Assembly: GCA_030040525.1 (NCBI GenBank)
Contig: JASHTN010000263.1
Span: forward strand, 1 to 9,262
Source: Gammaproteobacteria bacterium
Lineage (GTDB): Bacteria > Pseudomonadota > Gammaproteobacteria > Steroidobacterales > Steroidobacteraceae
DNA length: 9,262 nucleotides
Reading direction: 5' to 3'
The first letter of the stretch is position 1, and every line of letters starts with the position of its first letter. Shown one piece after another: positions 1-7,697 of the stretch. A model generated the notes under the pieces. It was not told where the DNA came from. It saw only the letters and a list, made by a program, of their open reading frames with translations, and ran no database searches. The position numbers were made by a program, and so were the translations under genes.

Positions 1-390
1 CAGCTGCAGCGGCACGACGAAGTTCATGAGGCCGATGACGAAGGGCATCGCCACGAAGAAGATCATGATCGTGCCGTGGGCGGAGAAGATCTGATCGTAG
101 TGCTCGGGAGGCAGATAGCCTGCGGCGTGAAACGCCAGCGCCTGCTGCGAGCGCATCATCAAGGCATCGATGAAGCCGCGCAGCAGCATGACCGCAGCCA
201 GCAGGCAGTACATGATGCCGATGCGTTTGTGGTCGACACTGGTGATCCGCTCGCGCCACAGGTAGGGGATATAACCCCTGACCGCGACCCAGATCAGTAC
301 CGCCGCCATGCCGAAAACCACCAGCGCGCCGGCTGCGAGCGGTATCGGCTGATCGAAGGGAATGGCCTGCCAGCTCAGTTTTCCCCACAT
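1..390 (-). CDS. cyoB: Cytochrome bo3 ubiquinol oxidase subunit I (N-terminal 130 residues, cut by window edge)
   Basis: Subunit I of the heme-copper quinol oxidase, which carries the low-spin heme and the heme-copper O2-reducing centre in the inner membrane. It oxidises ubiquinol, reduces O2 to water and pumps protons. Only the first 130 codons are visible; the rest lies left of position 1. The reading is [12 protein letters not shown]..., closely parallel to E. coli CyoB throughout. Quinol-site residues described for E. coli are present: Arg71 and Asp75 in [18 protein letters not shown], and His97 and Gln100 in HYDQIF (E. coli His98/Gln101). His105 in SAHG matches the axial low-spin heme ligand His106. 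A first membrane segment spans about residues 17-37, and a second starts near residue 57. The ATG follows the cyoA stop by one base (TGA-G-ATG), so translation is probably coupled. Identification is very secure; downstream cyoC/cyoD are expected but not seen. Confidence 0.97.
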   Translation of the reverse strand, partial: MWGKLSWQAIPFDQPIPLAAGALVVFGMAAVLIWVAVRGYIPYLWRERITSVDHKRIGIMYCLLAAVMLLRGFIDALMMRSQQALAFHAAGYLPPEHYDQIFSAHGTIMIFFVAMPFVIGLMNFVVPLQL

Positions 391-391
391 C

Positions 392-1324
392 TCAGTTCCG
401 CCTCTGCGCCGTCACTGCCAAGGCGGACGCCGTGGTGCGTGCGGTCGTCGGTCCGTCACCGGGCGGCAGCCGCTGACCGACAATGTCCTCGAAGAGCCCG
501 GCTCGCACGGCCCGATAGGTGTAGGGCTGCAGATCCTGGCTCTGCGTCAACAGGCCCCGGTACGCGGCATCATCCAACACCGGGCCGGCACGGTGCCTGG
601 CCGCAACCCAGGCGGTGAATTCCTGCGCGGACACCGCCTGCACGTCAAATGCCATGCCGGGAAAGCCGTCGCCACTGAAGTGTGCCGAGAGACCGAAATA
701 ATCGCCCGGGTGGTCAGCCTCGAGGTTGAGGCGCGTCGTCATGCCGTACATGGAGTAGATCTCGCTGCCGAGCTGCGGCACGAAGAAGACGTTGAACACG
801 CTCGATGAGGTGATCCTGAGACTGAGCGGCACCCCCGCGGGCACCACCATCCGATTGACGCTGGCTACGCTCTGCCGCGGGTAGATGAACAGCCACTTCC
901 AGTCGAGCGAGACGACCTCGACCTCGAGCGGCTCCGCCGCTGACTTCAGCGGCTCGGCGGGGTCCAGCAGATGCGCGCTGATCCAGGCGATGCCGCCGAG
1001 GAAGAAGATGACGAGGGCCGGAATCGACCAGACGATGAGCTCGAGTCGCCCGGAATAGGCCCAGTTCGGCCGGTACACCGCCCGGCTGTTGGAGGCGCGA
1101 AACCAAAATGCGAACGCCAGGGTCGCCACGATGGTGGGAATGACGATGCAGAGCATGATGGCGAGCGAATCGAGCAGGATCGTGCGCTCGCCCTCGCTCA
1201 CCGGGCCGGCGGGCGAGAGAACGGCCAGATGACAGCCGCAGAGCGCAAGCACTACCGGCAGCAGCGCTGCGTGCCGGCGCGCTGGCGCATGGCCGAAAGC
1301 CGATCGATGCTGTGCGGACCTCAC
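392..1324 (-). CDS. cyoA: Cytochrome bo3 ubiquinol oxidase subunit II (lipoprotein)
   Basis: Subunit II of the quinol oxidase, 310 residues (E. coli CyoA is 315). An N-terminal signal with a lipobox-like LCGC gives a lipidated Cys31. Membrane helices lie at about 50-74 and 94-116, followed by a periplasmic cupredoxin domain. Diagnostic blocks are [14 protein letters not shown] (75-88), DWKWLFIYP (141-149) and [13 protein letters not shown] (183-195). In the loop that holds the CuA ligands in cytochrome c oxidases, this protein reads [12 protein letters not shown] (213-224) with no cysteines. That loss of CuA is the hallmark of quinol-type enzymes. The C-terminus lacks the His/Met-rich tail of E. 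coli CyoA. The start is a GTG; the first in-frame ATG (codon 57) would delete the signal peptide and part of helix 1. It sits 7 nt after the poxB stop and 1 nt before cyoB, in one transcription unit. Confidence 0.95.
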   Translation of the reverse strand: MRSAQHRSAFGHAPARRHAALLPVVLALCGCHLAVLSPAGPVSEGERTILLDSLAIMLCIVIPTIVATLAFAFWFRASNSRAVYRPNWAYSGRLELIVWSIPALVIFFLGGIAWISAHLLDPAEPLKSAAEPLEVEVVSLDWKWLFIYPRQSVASVNRMVVPAGVPLSLRITSSSVFNVFFVPQLGSEIYSMYGMTTRLNLEADHPGDYFGLSAHFSGDGFPGMAFDVQAVSAQEFTAWVAARHRAGPVLDDAAYRGLLTQSQDLQPYTYRAVRAGLFEDIVGQRLPPGDGPTTARTTASALAVTAQRRN

Positions 1325-1331
1325 GCGGCTC

Positions 1332-3065
1332 TCAGCGCCAGAGGTTCGTTCGCGCCAGGTCGATGACCTCCTCTCCGCGGCCGCTCAGGATCGCCTTCAC
1401 CATGAAGAGCGAGAATCCCTTGGCCATATCCACGGTGATGGACGGCGGCATGGCGAGTTCCATGCGGTTCACGACCGCATCGACCACCACTGGTCCCTGA
1501 TGCGCGAGCGCCGTCGAGATCCCCTCCTCCACCTCGGCGGGGGTCTCGAGCCGGATGCCACGGATGCCCACAGCCTCGGCCATCTTGGCGAAGTTCGGAT
1601 TCTTCAGGTCGGTGCCGAAGTCGAGGAAGCCGGTCGACTTCTGCTCCAGGTCCACGAAACCGAGGTCGCCGTTGTTGAATACGACGACTTTCACCGGCAG
1701 CCCGAGCTGCACGAGACTGAGCAGATCGCCCATCAGCATCGTGAAGCCGCCGTCACCGGACAGGGACACCACCTGCCGCCCGGGGAATGCCGACTGTGCG
1801 CCGATCGCCTGGGCCATGGCATTCGCCATCGAGCCGTGCCAGAAGGAGCCGACGAGGCGACGCCTGCCGTTCATCGCGATATAGCGCGCCGCCCAGACCG
1901 TGGGCAGACCTACATCGCAGCTGAAGACCGCATCCGGCGCTGCGCGCTGGCTCAGCACCCGGGCGATCTGCTGCGGATGGATCAGCGTGCCTCCGCTGTT
2001 CTCCCGGGCAAGGTCGTCGAGCGCCTGGCGCGCCTCCTTGTAGTGGCGGCGCGCCTGCTCGAGATGCGCGTCGTCCCGCTTCTGTTCGAGCCGCGGTAGC
2101 AGTGCTTCGAGAGTCGCCCGAACGTCGCCGACGACGCCTACGTCCACCGCGACGCGGCGGCCGAGGTTTTCACCGCGAATGTCAACTTGGGCGATGCGCA
2201 CCCGCGAGCCGCTCGGGTAGAACTGCCGGTAAGGAAAGTCGGTGCCGAGCAACAGCAGGACGTCGCAGTCGAGCATCGCGTAGTAGCCGGAGGAGAACCC
2301 GATGAGGCCCGTCATGCCGACGTCGTACGGGTTGTCCCATTCGACGTGCTCCTTGCCGCGCATCGCATGCACCATGGGCGCCTTGAGTCGCTCACCGACG
2401 GCGAGCAGCGCCTGATGCGCTCCGGCGCATCCCGATCCGCATAACAGAGTGACGCGTCGCCCGCCGTTGAGAAGCACGGCGAGACGTTCGATCTCCCTCG
2501 GTGCGGGCGTCACGACCGGCCGCGGCGGAAGCAGTGCCTCCGGCGGAAGGGCTGATGCATCGGCTGCGGCCTGCAGCGCGATGTCGCCGGGAATGACAAC
2601 CACGGACACCCCGCGTTTGCTTACCGCCTCACGGATTGCGACCTCCAGCACCCGCGGCATCTGCTGCGCCGCCGAAACGAGCTCGCAGTAGTGGCTGCAC
2701 TCCTTGAACAGCCTCTCCGGATGGGTTTCCTGGAAATAGCCGCTACCGATCTCGGCTGACGGGATCTGGGCCGCGATCGCCAGTACCGGCACACGCGAGC
2801 GATGGCAATCGAAAAGACCGTTGATCAGGTGCAGATTGCCGGGGCCGCAGCTTCCGGCGCACGCAGCGAGCTCACCCGTGAGATGCGCCTCCGCCCCGGC
2901 GGCGAAGGCGGCGACCTCTTCGTGTCGGACATGGAGCCATTGGATCTTCTCCTGCCGCCGAACGGCATCGGTGATTCCGTTCAGACTGTCACCGACGATG
3001 CCATAAACGCGCTGGATGCCTGCGGCCGCGAGCGTCGCGGCGAATTGATCGGCGACCGTCGTCAT
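1332..3065 (-). CDS. poxB: Pyruvate:ubiquinone oxidoreductase (pyruvate oxidase, ThDP/FAD)
   Basis: A peripheral inner-membrane flavoenzyme that decarboxylates pyruvate to acetate and CO2 and passes two electrons to ubiquinone. It has 577 residues (E. coli PoxB is 572) and matches E. coli PoxB across its length. [14 protein letters not shown] contains the catalytic Glu (Glu49) that activates the ThDP aminopyrimidine. [20 protein letters not shown] and [13 protein letters not shown] lie in the N-terminal Pyr domain. CGSGCAGAH and [16 protein letters not shown] mark the FAD-binding middle domain. GDGGF (437-441) to NN (464-465) is the Mg-ThDP motif. The C-terminal amphipathic peptide used for lipid activation in E. 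coli is kept ([20 protein letters not shown]). The frame stays open upstream to 3230, but the ATG at 3065 aligns with the E. coli N-terminus and has AAGGAG 6 nt upstream, so I chose it. It is the first gene of a poxB-cyoAB... operon. Confidence 0.97.
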   Translation of the reverse strand: MTTVADQFAATLAAAGIQRVYGIVGDSLNGITDAVRRQEKIQWLHVRHEEVAAFAAGAEAHLTGELAACAGSCGPGNLHLINGLFDCHRSRVPVLAIAAQIPSAEIGSGYFQETHPERLFKECSHYCELVSAAQQMPRVLEVAIREAVSKRGVSVVVIPGDIALQAAADASALPPEALLPPRPVVTPAPREIERLAVLLNGGRRVTLLCGSGCAGAHQALLAVGERLKAPMVHAMRGKEHVEWDNPYDVGMTGLIGFSSGYYAMLDCDVLLLLGTDFPYRQFYPSGSRVRIAQVDIRGENLGRRVAVDVGVVGDVRATLEALLPRLEQKRDDAHLEQARRHYKEARQALDDLARENSGGTLIHPQQIARVLSQRAAPDAVFSCDVGLPTVWAARYIAMNGRRRLVGSFWHGSMANAMAQAIGAQSAFPGRQVVSLSGDGGFTMLMGDLLSLVQLGLPVKVVVFNNGDLGFVDLEQKSTGFLDFGTDLKNPNFAKMAEAVGIRGIRLETPAEVEEGISTALAHQGPVVVDAVVNRMELAMPPSITVDMAKGFSLFMVKAILSGRGEEVIDLARTNLWR

Positions 3066-3071
3066 GGGCCT

Positions 3072-3077
3072 CTCCTT
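3072..3077 (-). promoter_or_regulatory. Ribosome binding site of poxB
   Basis: AAGGAG on the minus strand lies 6 nt before the ATG at 3065. It decides the poxB start in favour of this ATG over the in-frame codon 55 positions upstream, which would add a tail with no resemblance to PoxB proteins. Confidence 0.8.
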
Positions 3078-3115
3078 CACCTGTCGTGCGCGGTGGTCGG
3101 TACAAAACGCCTGAT

Positions 3116-3145
3116 GGTATGCCAATCTATGCTCGCAGACGTCAA
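3116..3145 (-). promoter_or_regulatory. Possible sigma70-type promoter for poxB-cyo
   Basis: On the minus strand TTGACG (3145-3140) is followed after 18 nt by CATACC (3121-3116). The -35 box matches consensus in 5 of 6 positions; the -10 box matches in only 3. The position, about 50 nt before the poxB ATG, is sensible. E. coli poxB is sigma-S dependent, so the true promoter may look different. This is a weak call. Confidence 0.25.
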
Positions 3146-3184
3146 TGACAGAGGAGATGACTGCGCGTGGCCCGGCGCCTGCTG

Positions 3185-3194
3185 CATTGCAATG
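3185..3194. promoter_or_regulatory. Perfect 10-nt palindrome between divergent poxB and FUSC genes
   Basis: CATTGCAATG is a perfect palindrome in the 182-nt gap between two divergent starts. It could be the core of an operator serving either gene. A palindrome this short can arise by chance, and no regulator gene lies next to it. Confidence 0.25.
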
Positions 3195-3247
3195 AATCCG
3201 AAGCGCGATCCTCTGGCGGGAGCTGTGCAATGGCCGACGGGTGAAGA

Positions 3248-4303
3248 TTGTCTCTTAATTCAACAAGCCGGTTTGCGCTGCGGATGACCGTGTCAGCCGT
3301 GGCGGCGTTCTCATTGGGTCGAGTGCTCGCGGTTCCCCTGCACGGGCTCTGGGCGGTTCTCACGGCCGTGATCGTTACTCAGGCAAGCCTCGGAGGGTCG
3401 ATCAGCGCCTCGCTGGAATACGTCCTGGGCACTCTGGTGGGCGCGATCTATGCCAGTTTGGTGGCCCTGCTCATTCCGCACACCACGCCGCTGGCGACGG
3501 CTGGCGTGCTGGCGCTGTCGATTGCGCCCCTGGCCTACGCCGCCGCGCTCAGCAAGATGTTTCGAGTGGCGCCTTTCACTGCAGTGATCGTGTTGCTGCT
3601 CTCCGGGCAGTTTGGTGAAGGGCCGCTCACGGCCGCGGCGATCCGTTTGTCAGAGGTGGTGTTGGGTGGCGCGGTTGCCGTATTGGTATCGCTGGCTCTC
3701 TTTCCGGAACGCGCCTATCGCCGCGCCAAGCAGGCGGCGGTCCGCGCGCTGCAGCAGCTCGCGCAGGCCCTGCCGCGAATCCTGGCCGGCTTCGCCGCGC
3801 AGTCGGACCCTGCCGACCTGCAGCGCATACAGGATGCTCTCGGCAGCGCCGTGGCCTCGTTCGACGCCTTCGTCACCGACGCGAGAAACGCGCAACGCGT
3901 GAGTTTTGGATCGCGACCCGACGCCGGTCCGCTGTCGAGGACCCTGCTGAGGTTGCGACACGATTGCGTGATCATCGGCAGGGCCGCGACTCGGCCCCTC
4001 CCGGAGCCGTTGCTCTCGAGACTGTCCCCGCGCCTCACGGCGCTCGAATCTGCGGTCAGCGCTTATCTCCTGGCAAGTGCCGAGGCTCTGAGCGCCGGCG
4101 GGTCACCGCCCTCGGCCGCGCAGGTGGATGCGGCAATGAAAGCCTATGCCGCTGAAGTAACCGCCATTCGCGCCGCCGGCCTCACCAAAGCGCAGTCAGT
4201 GAACGAGGTCGAACAGCTCTTCACACTGGGTTTTGCCTTGGATCAGTTGTGCAGCAACCTGACCGACCTGGAGCGCTGTGTGCGCGAGTGGCAGACCGCC
4301 TGA
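3248..4303 (+). CDS. FUSC-family (aromatic acid exporter-like) inner-membrane protein, half-size
   Basis: A 351-residue protein with a membrane N-half and a soluble C-half. Predicted helices lie at about 12-30, 33-50, 57-77, 83-101, 107-121 and 133-152. The signature is [20 protein letters not shown] (33-52) followed by [16 protein letters not shown], typical of the FUSC/aromatic-acid-exporter superfamily (AaeB/YhcP-like), where helical membrane modules precede cytoplasmic regions. Full-size members carry two such modules in about 650 residues; this one has a single module plus a helical cytoplasmic tail (about 155-351). The substrate cannot be read from sequence. The start is uncertain: TTG at 3248 has only a weak GGGTGA upstream, and an in-frame TGA at 3242 excludes anything earlier. 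ATG at 3284 (codon 13) would begin inside the first helix segment. It is divergent from poxB and converges on the ferritin gene 23 nt away. Efflux of weak or aromatic acids is a family-based guess. Confidence 0.87.
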   Translation: MSLNSTSRFALRMTVSAVAAFSLGRVLAVPLHGLWAVLTAVIVTQASLGGSISASLEYVLGTLVGAIYASLVALLIPHTTPLATAGVLALSIAPLAYAAALSKMFRVAPFTAVIVLLLSGQFGEGPLTAAAIRLSEVVLGGAVAVLVSLALFPERAYRRAKQAAVRALQQLAQALPRILAGFAAQSDPADLQRIQDALGSAVASFDAFVTDARNAQRVSFGSRPDAGPLSRTLLRLRHDCVIIGRAATRPLPEPLLSRLSPRLTALESAVSAYLLASAEALSAGGSPPSAAQVDAAMKAYAAEVTAIRAAGLTKAQSVNEVEQLFTLGFALDQLCSNLTDLERCVREWQTA

Positions 4304-4326
4304 CCACCCGAGCTGGGCCCGTAGAA

Positions 4327-4887
4327 TCATTTCTCGAGCATCGGCCTCCCTTCGTGGCTCACCAGCAGGTCGTGCATGTCGTTGGCGTGCTCTTCCTCCT
4401 GCGCGAGAATGTGTTCCAGCATTACGCGCGTCGTCGGATCCCTCTCACCGAAGTAGCGGACCATCTCGCGATACGTCTCGATGGCGATACGCTCGGCAAC
4501 CAGGTTCTCCTTGATCATGTCGACCAGATTTTCACCCTCGGTGTACTCCGATGCAGCGCGCGACAACAGGCCGTCCGGACTGAGGTTGGGCTTGCCGCCG
4601 AGCTGATTGATGCGCTCTGCGAGAAGATCCAGATGCGCCTCTTCCTCCTTCGCGTGCTGCGCGAACTCCTGCTTCACGGCTTCGCTGGCCAGCCCGGTGG
4701 CACACACCGCGTGGAACTTGTAGCGCAGGACGCAGACGATCTCCGTGGCAACCGCATGATTCAGGAGTGTGATCGCATCCTCGACATTGCCGCCGTAGTT
4801 GCTGGTCACCGCCCCTTGGGTCAGGTGCTGACGCGCCCGGGCGCGGATGTTCTTGATGTCCGAGAGAAATGATCCTGGGCTACTCAT
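4327..4887 (-). CDS. Heme-less bacterioferritin-like diiron ferritin
   Basis: A 186-residue four-helix ferritin-like protein, probably cytoplasmic, for iron oxidation and storage or peroxide protection. The ferroxidase ligand pattern is that of bacterioferritin. Glu49 and Tyr56 sit 7 apart on helix A (ATEIVCVLRY), Glu82-x-x-His85 on helix B (EEEAH), Glu132 on helix C (AERIAIE), and Glu164-x-x-His167 on helix D (QEEEHANDMH). In E. coli Bfr the residue after the helix-B Glu is Met52, the heme ligand; here it is Glu83, so heme binding is not expected. Two cysteines flank the active-site helix (Cys52, Cys62). The frame stays open to 5025, but the ATG at 4887 has AGGAG (minus strand, 4901-4897) 9 nt upstream. 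The residues encoded before it are Arg/Ser/Pro-rich and unlike a ferritin. It could be annotated as a Dps-like or bacterioferritin protein. The family is secure, the exact subfamily less so. Confidence 0.9.
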   Translation of the reverse strand: MSSPGSFLSDIKNIRARARQHLTQGAVTSNYGGNVEDAITLLNHAVATEIVCVLRYKFHAVCATGLASEAVKQEFAQHAKEEEAHLDLLAERINQLGGKPNLSPDGLLSRAASEYTEGENLVDMIKENLVAERIAIETYREMVRYFGERDPTTRVMLEHILAQEEEHANDMHDLLVSHEGRPMLEK

Positions 4888-5132
4888 GAGGCACTGCTCC
4901 TGTTGGTCGTGAGATGGACTCTGGTTCTTCGAGCCTGCGCCTGACCGCCCTCTCGTGCGCACCCACGGATCGCTCCACGGCACGGCACAGCTCCGGCTTC
5001 CGGCGGGCGTCGTCGCTCGAGGCACGATATCCTCACGTCCGATCGGCTGCCACCCCGGCGATGCGTTCGGCTGCCGCAGATGGCCCGCCCTGAAGCATCC
5101 GGCTGTAGCGTTCCGGGAGACACCTCAGGTGG

Positions 5133-5837
5133 TCATCTTTTTTGAACCGCGTTCGCAGCCTTGCGGATGACATCGAGTACCAGGGCCGGATTCGAGAGCA
5201 TCGGGACGTGGCTGCTCGGAGTCTCGACGGTGGTGGCTTCCATCCGCCTCGCAACGAAGCGTTCCAGCTCGGGCTGTACGGTACGGTCCCTGGTGGCCAC
5301 GATGTACCAGGTCGGCTTCGATCTCCAGGCAGTGCCCTCGACCTTCTGGTTGAAGAGATCCGCCGCCGGTGCAGCATGGGTTGCCCACACGAGCTTCTGC
5401 TCCTCCTCGGGCAGATCTCCGGCAAAGCACACGACGCCGTCCGGCTTCATCCAGACGCGTCCGTCTGCGACCTCGATGTGTGAAAAAATGTCCGTCACAG
5501 GGAACTTGGCCTGCTGGCTTTGCGATGTTTCGTTCGCGTCCGGCGCGAGCGCGGCGATGTAGACGAGCCCGGCCACGCGGGGATCGGTCCCGGCGGCTGT
5601 GATGACAGTGCCGCCGTAGGAATGGCCGACCAGGATGGCAGGGCTGCTGACCCGCGCCAGGGTGGCTTTCACGGCGCCGACATCGCCGGCGAGTGTGTCG
5701 AGGCCGTACTGCGCCGCAATCACCTCGTGCCCCTCACGCTGCAGCGCAGGGATCAGTTTGCTGAAGGACGAGCCATCGGCCCAGATGCCGTGGACGAAGA
5801 CGATGCTGGGCTTGGTGTCAGTATATTTCGATTGCAT
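5133..5837 (-). CDS. Alpha/beta hydrolase (single-domain, AB_hydrolase_6 type)
   Basis: A 234-residue cytosolic alpha/beta-hydrolase with no signal peptide. The start is supported by the purine-rich GGGGGAA 5 nt before the ATG. VFVHGIWADGSSF (13-25) forms the oxyanion-hole strand-loop. LVGHSYGG (69-76) is the nucleophile elbow with Ser73. VATRDRTVQPE (180-190) places the likely acid, Asp184, and TPSSHVPML (206-214) supplies catalytic His210. The triad is complete, so it should be an active esterase, lipase or related hydrolase. The length and motifs resemble the small group that includes plant methyl-esterase/hydroxynitrile-lyase-like enzymes and many unnamed bacterial hydrolases; the substrate cannot be assigned. 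It appears monocistronic: a 245-nt gap separates it from the ferritin gene downstream, and 293 nt separate it from the divergent dioxygenase gene. Confidence 0.9.
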   Translation of the reverse strand: MQSKYTDTKPSIVFVHGIWADGSSFSKLIPALQREGHEVIAAQYGLDTLAGDVGAVKATLARVSSPAILVGHSYGGTVITAAGTDPRVAGLVYIAALAPDANETSQSQQAKFPVTDIFSHIEVADGRVWMKPDGVVCFAGDLPEEEQKLVWATHAAPAADLFNQKVEGTAWRSKPTWYIVATRDRTVQPELERFVARRMEATTVETPSSHVPMLSNPALVLDVIRKAANAVQKR

Positions 5838-6130
5838 ATGGGTTCCCCCGTGTCGATTGCGCCCTCACCGGGCAACGCGCCCGAGCTGCCGTTCACCATA
5901 GGCTCGTGCTTGTCAGCTGTCTTGCAGAATCATGGCTGCTTTTGTCGTTGATTGCCTGAGGAGACAGCGGCCCTGCGGCCTTGCGGCAAGGCGACGGCGG
6001 ACACTTGATGCGGCTCGACCTCAGCAAAACGGGACTCAGGTCAAATATGCCAGCTGGCCGCTTTAATAAGCTCTCACCCGCTCATGGCACGGTGGAGCAG
6101 GCCTCGCTAGTCGGCCGCTGACGCGCAATC
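5838..6130. other. Divergent intergenic region (hydrolase / dioxygenase)
   Basis: A 293-nt gap between two divergent starts, with no convincing ORF. It holds a small stem-loop, GCCTTG-CGG-CAAGGC (5978-5992), with no T-run after it. An AT-rich patch lies near 6046-6071. Promoters for both genes are expected here, but no box pair is clear enough to call. Confidence 0.5.
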
Positions 6131-6733
6131 ATGGAAATTTTCGCCCGCAACGACACCATTTTCTACGTGAAGGACCTGATCTCTCGGGACCTGTGCCGCC
6201 GCTGCATGGAACTCTACGAGCGTGATGCGCGAAAACACTCGGGCTACACGACCAGCGCCGGTGGCGAAAGGCAGTTGGAGGCTGCGGTGAAGGTCAGTAC
6301 GGACCTGGCTGTCGAAACGGAGGGTATCTGGAAGCCGGTGTTCGTCGAGCTGCACTCAGCCGTCACTACCGTGACTCAGAGTATCGCGGCGCAGTTTCCG
6401 GCACTGCAGGTATCGCCGCTGCAGTGTACCGGCTACAAGATCCAGCACTACAGGAGGAACGAAGGACATTTCAAGTGGCACTTTGATGCTTTAGGGCCTG
6501 GCGGCTGGGATCGGCAACTGGCCGTGATCATTTATCTGAACTCCGTCGAAGACGGCGGCGAAACCTGCTTCCACCGGCAAGATGTGAAAATAAAGCCCGT
6601 GGCCGGGGATGCGCTGTTCTTCCCGACGTTCTGGACCCACATGCACTGCGGTGAGATTCCCAGGTCCGGGGACAAATACATCATTTCATCGTTCATCAGG
6701 TTCGCGATCCCGGGGATTGACAGCGCGTCGTGA
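6131..6733 (+). CDS. Prolyl-4-hydroxylase-type 2-oxoglutarate/Fe(II) dioxygenase
   Basis: A 200-residue double-stranded beta-helix oxygenase of the P4Hc family. Such enzymes couple oxidative decarboxylation of 2-oxoglutarate to hydroxylation of a substrate, often a peptidyl proline. The iron triad is visible: His117-x-Asp119 in FKWHFDAL, and His172 in THMHCGEIP. Lys182 in SGDKYIISSFIRF (179-191) is the expected 2-oxoglutarate C5-carboxylate binder. QCTGYKIQHYRRNEGHF and LNSVEDGGETCF are typical of P4H strands. No signal peptide is seen, so it is probably cytosolic. The ATG is forced by an in-frame TGA 12 nt upstream, yet there is no recognisable Shine-Dalgarno sequence. No proline-rich substrate or partner gene is adjacent. 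Bacterial members include enzymes acting on EF-Tu and on free or peptide-bound amino acids; which applies here cannot be told. Confidence 0.9.
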   Translation: MEIFARNDTIFYVKDLISRDLCRRCMELYERDARKHSGYTTSAGGERQLEAAVKVSTDLAVETEGIWKPVFVELHSAVTTVTQSIAAQFPALQVSPLQCTGYKIQHYRRNEGHFKWHFDALGPGGWDRQLAVIIYLNSVEDGGETCFHRQDVKIKPVAGDALFFPTFWTHMHCGEIPRSGDKYIISSFIRFAIPGIDSAS

Positions 6734-6775
6734 AACGCGGCCAGGCACGCAGCCGATGCGGCGTGCCATGGTTCG

Positions 6776-6973
6776 TCAGGTGAGTTTCTTGGAGCGCTGC
6801 CGCACCCGCCACCAATGATTCGCTCGTCGATCGATGCTTGCCGCAGGCGACCGCGGGCGCGCAGGGTCACTGCGCGAGTGCCGCGATGAGTCCTTCGAGT
6901 GCCACGTCGCCGCCACGACATAGAGCGTGAAGAGAGCCCCGAGTACCAGAAAAGCAATGGGTATATTGCTCAT
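6776..6973 (-). CDS. Possible small single-pass membrane peptide (hypothetical)
   Basis: A 65-codon frame beginning MSNIPIAFLVLGALFTLYVV. The first 25 residues form a plausible transmembrane helix; the remainder (from WHSKDSSRH on) is strongly Arg/Ser-rich, giving a positive-inside tail. An alternative ATG lies four codons upstream (6985). Neither start has a good Shine-Dalgarno sequence, and I recognise no family. The hydrophobic stretch argues for a real small protein; the Arg-rich tail could equally be random GC-rich frame. The true end might also be earlier if a sequencing frameshift exists. Treat as tentative. Confidence 0.3.
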   Translation of the reverse strand: MSNIPIAFLVLGALFTLYVVAATWHSKDSSRHSRSDPARPRSPAASIDRRANHWWRVRQRSKKLT

Positions 6974-7036
6974 GACCGTCCACATGACCGTTGCGCTCGC
7001 GCAAGGCTAATGCGCCGACTGTTATGAACGGATTAG

Positions 7037-7067
7037 AAAAACCCGCGCTCTCGGGCCCGCGAGGCCC
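7037..7067 (-). terminator. Weak Rho-independent terminator candidate for the arsR transcript
   Basis: On the minus strand a GGGCC-TCGCG-GGCCC hairpin (7067-7053) overlaps an alternative CCCG-AGAGCG-CGGG stem (7055-7042). A run of five T (7041-7037) directly follows the second stem. It lies about 70-100 nt past the stop of the unknown gene at 7134. The T-run is short and the stem next to it is only 4 bp plus possible G-U pairs, so this is a weak call. Confidence 0.3.
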
Positions 7068-7133
7068 GCAGGCGTCGCAAGTAATTGATTCCCTGTCCGC
7101 TTCCCGAGCGCGGTCCTGAGCCCGTTGCGGGGA

Positions 7134-7697
7134 TCAGAGGACTCTGACGCCTTGCCTCTGCGCCAGGAGAATCCGTTTGAAAACGGTCCGGGCGCGAAGC
7201 GCCAGGCAGACCTGCCGCACCGTCTCGACGGGCGCAAGGCCGTCCCGGTTGGCGACGATGAGCCAGCGGTCGCTTCCGGGGCGCCGTCTCTTCGCGCCCA
7301 TGCCTGCAAGCAGGCGACGCGTCAGCTCGAAAAGGGCTGCCGGGCTCGGTTCGGGATTGTGCACGAACCCGATGAGCCTCGAGGTTCGACTGGCGCCGCC
7401 CTTGAGCACGCGGACCTGAATGCGGTTCCCATGGATCGTAGCCTCGAGTTGAGCTCGCCTGATCGCAAGCAGCTGCCGGATCCTGTCTGCCAGCACCGCA
7501 GCCGTTTTCGAATCCTGCCGTATCGGCGCCGTGATGGTCACGATCACCGTCCTGCCCTCCGGCACCGACTTGGCGAGGCCCGCCTGCAGGCGTCTGACCA
7601 GCCCGACCGCAGTCCTGTCGAAACGCAAGCGAGGCTCTTGCACGGCTCCGAGCGCTATGGTCTCGACAGCGGCTCGCTTGAGCCCCGCAGGCCTCAC
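7134..7697 (-). CDS. Uncharacterised basic protein translationally coupled to arsR
   Basis: A 187-residue protein with a GTG start whose first bases overlap the arsR stop (GTGA, 4-nt overlap). This is a strong sign that it is a real gene in the same operon. I do not recognise the family. It has no signal peptide or membrane helix and is rich in Arg. The central part reads like alternating strand and helix: RTVIVTITAPIRQDSKTAA, then ADRIRQLLA, then ATIHGNRIQVRVLKGG, then RLIGFVHNP. A second similar stretch, DRWLIVANRDG then VETVRQVCLALRA, follows near the C-terminus. Codons end mostly in G or C, as in its neighbours, while the plus-strand frame over the same bases reads as low-complexity His/Arg/Asp filler. 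The linkage suggests a role in the process sensed by the ArsR protein or in the SDR pathway, but nothing more specific can be said. Confidence 0.72.
   Translation of the reverse strand: MRPAGLKRAAVETIALGAVQEPRLRFDRTAVGLVRRLQAGLAKSVPEGRTVIVTITAPIRQDSKTAAVLADRIRQLLAIRRAQLEATIHGNRIQVRVLKGGASRTSRLIGFVHNPEPSPAALFELTRRLLAGMGAKRRRPGSDRWLIVANRDGLAPVETVRQVCLALRARTVFKRILLAQRQGVRVL

Larger units (their letters stand above)
6734..7133. other. 400-nt region without a confident gene
   Basis: It lies between the dioxygenase stop and the convergent stop of the arsR-linked unknown gene. Contents are one possible minus-strand small membrane peptide (6776-6973) and a terminator-like structure near 7037-7067. 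I found no tRNA, no repeat family and no mobile-element end. Confidence 0.6.

Noticed and set aside
3066..3230. N-terminal 55-codon extension of the poxB frame
   Set aside because: The extension does not resemble PoxB proteins. The ATG at 3065 has a good ribosome binding site and aligns with the E. coli start.
4888..5025. N-terminal 46-codon extension of the ferritin-like frame
   Set aside because: It is Arg/Ser/Pro-rich and unlike ferritins; AGGAG precedes the internal ATG at 4887.
4888..5132. Short frames on both strands between the ferritin and hydrolase genes
   Set aside because: They have no family resemblance, no start signals and Arg-rich composition. A CACCTCAGGTG palindrome (5121-5131) lies near a T-run but is not positioned as a terminator.
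5978..5992. GCCTTG-CGG-CAAGGC stem-loop as a terminator or riboswitch part
   Set aside because: There is no T-run, and it lies between divergent starts where no transcript should end. It is too small to be a riboswitch.
6532..6957. Minus-strand 141-codon frame overlapping the 3' end of the dioxygenase gene
   Set aside because: Most of it is antisense to conserved P4H motifs, and the rest is Arg-rich with no recognisable start signal.
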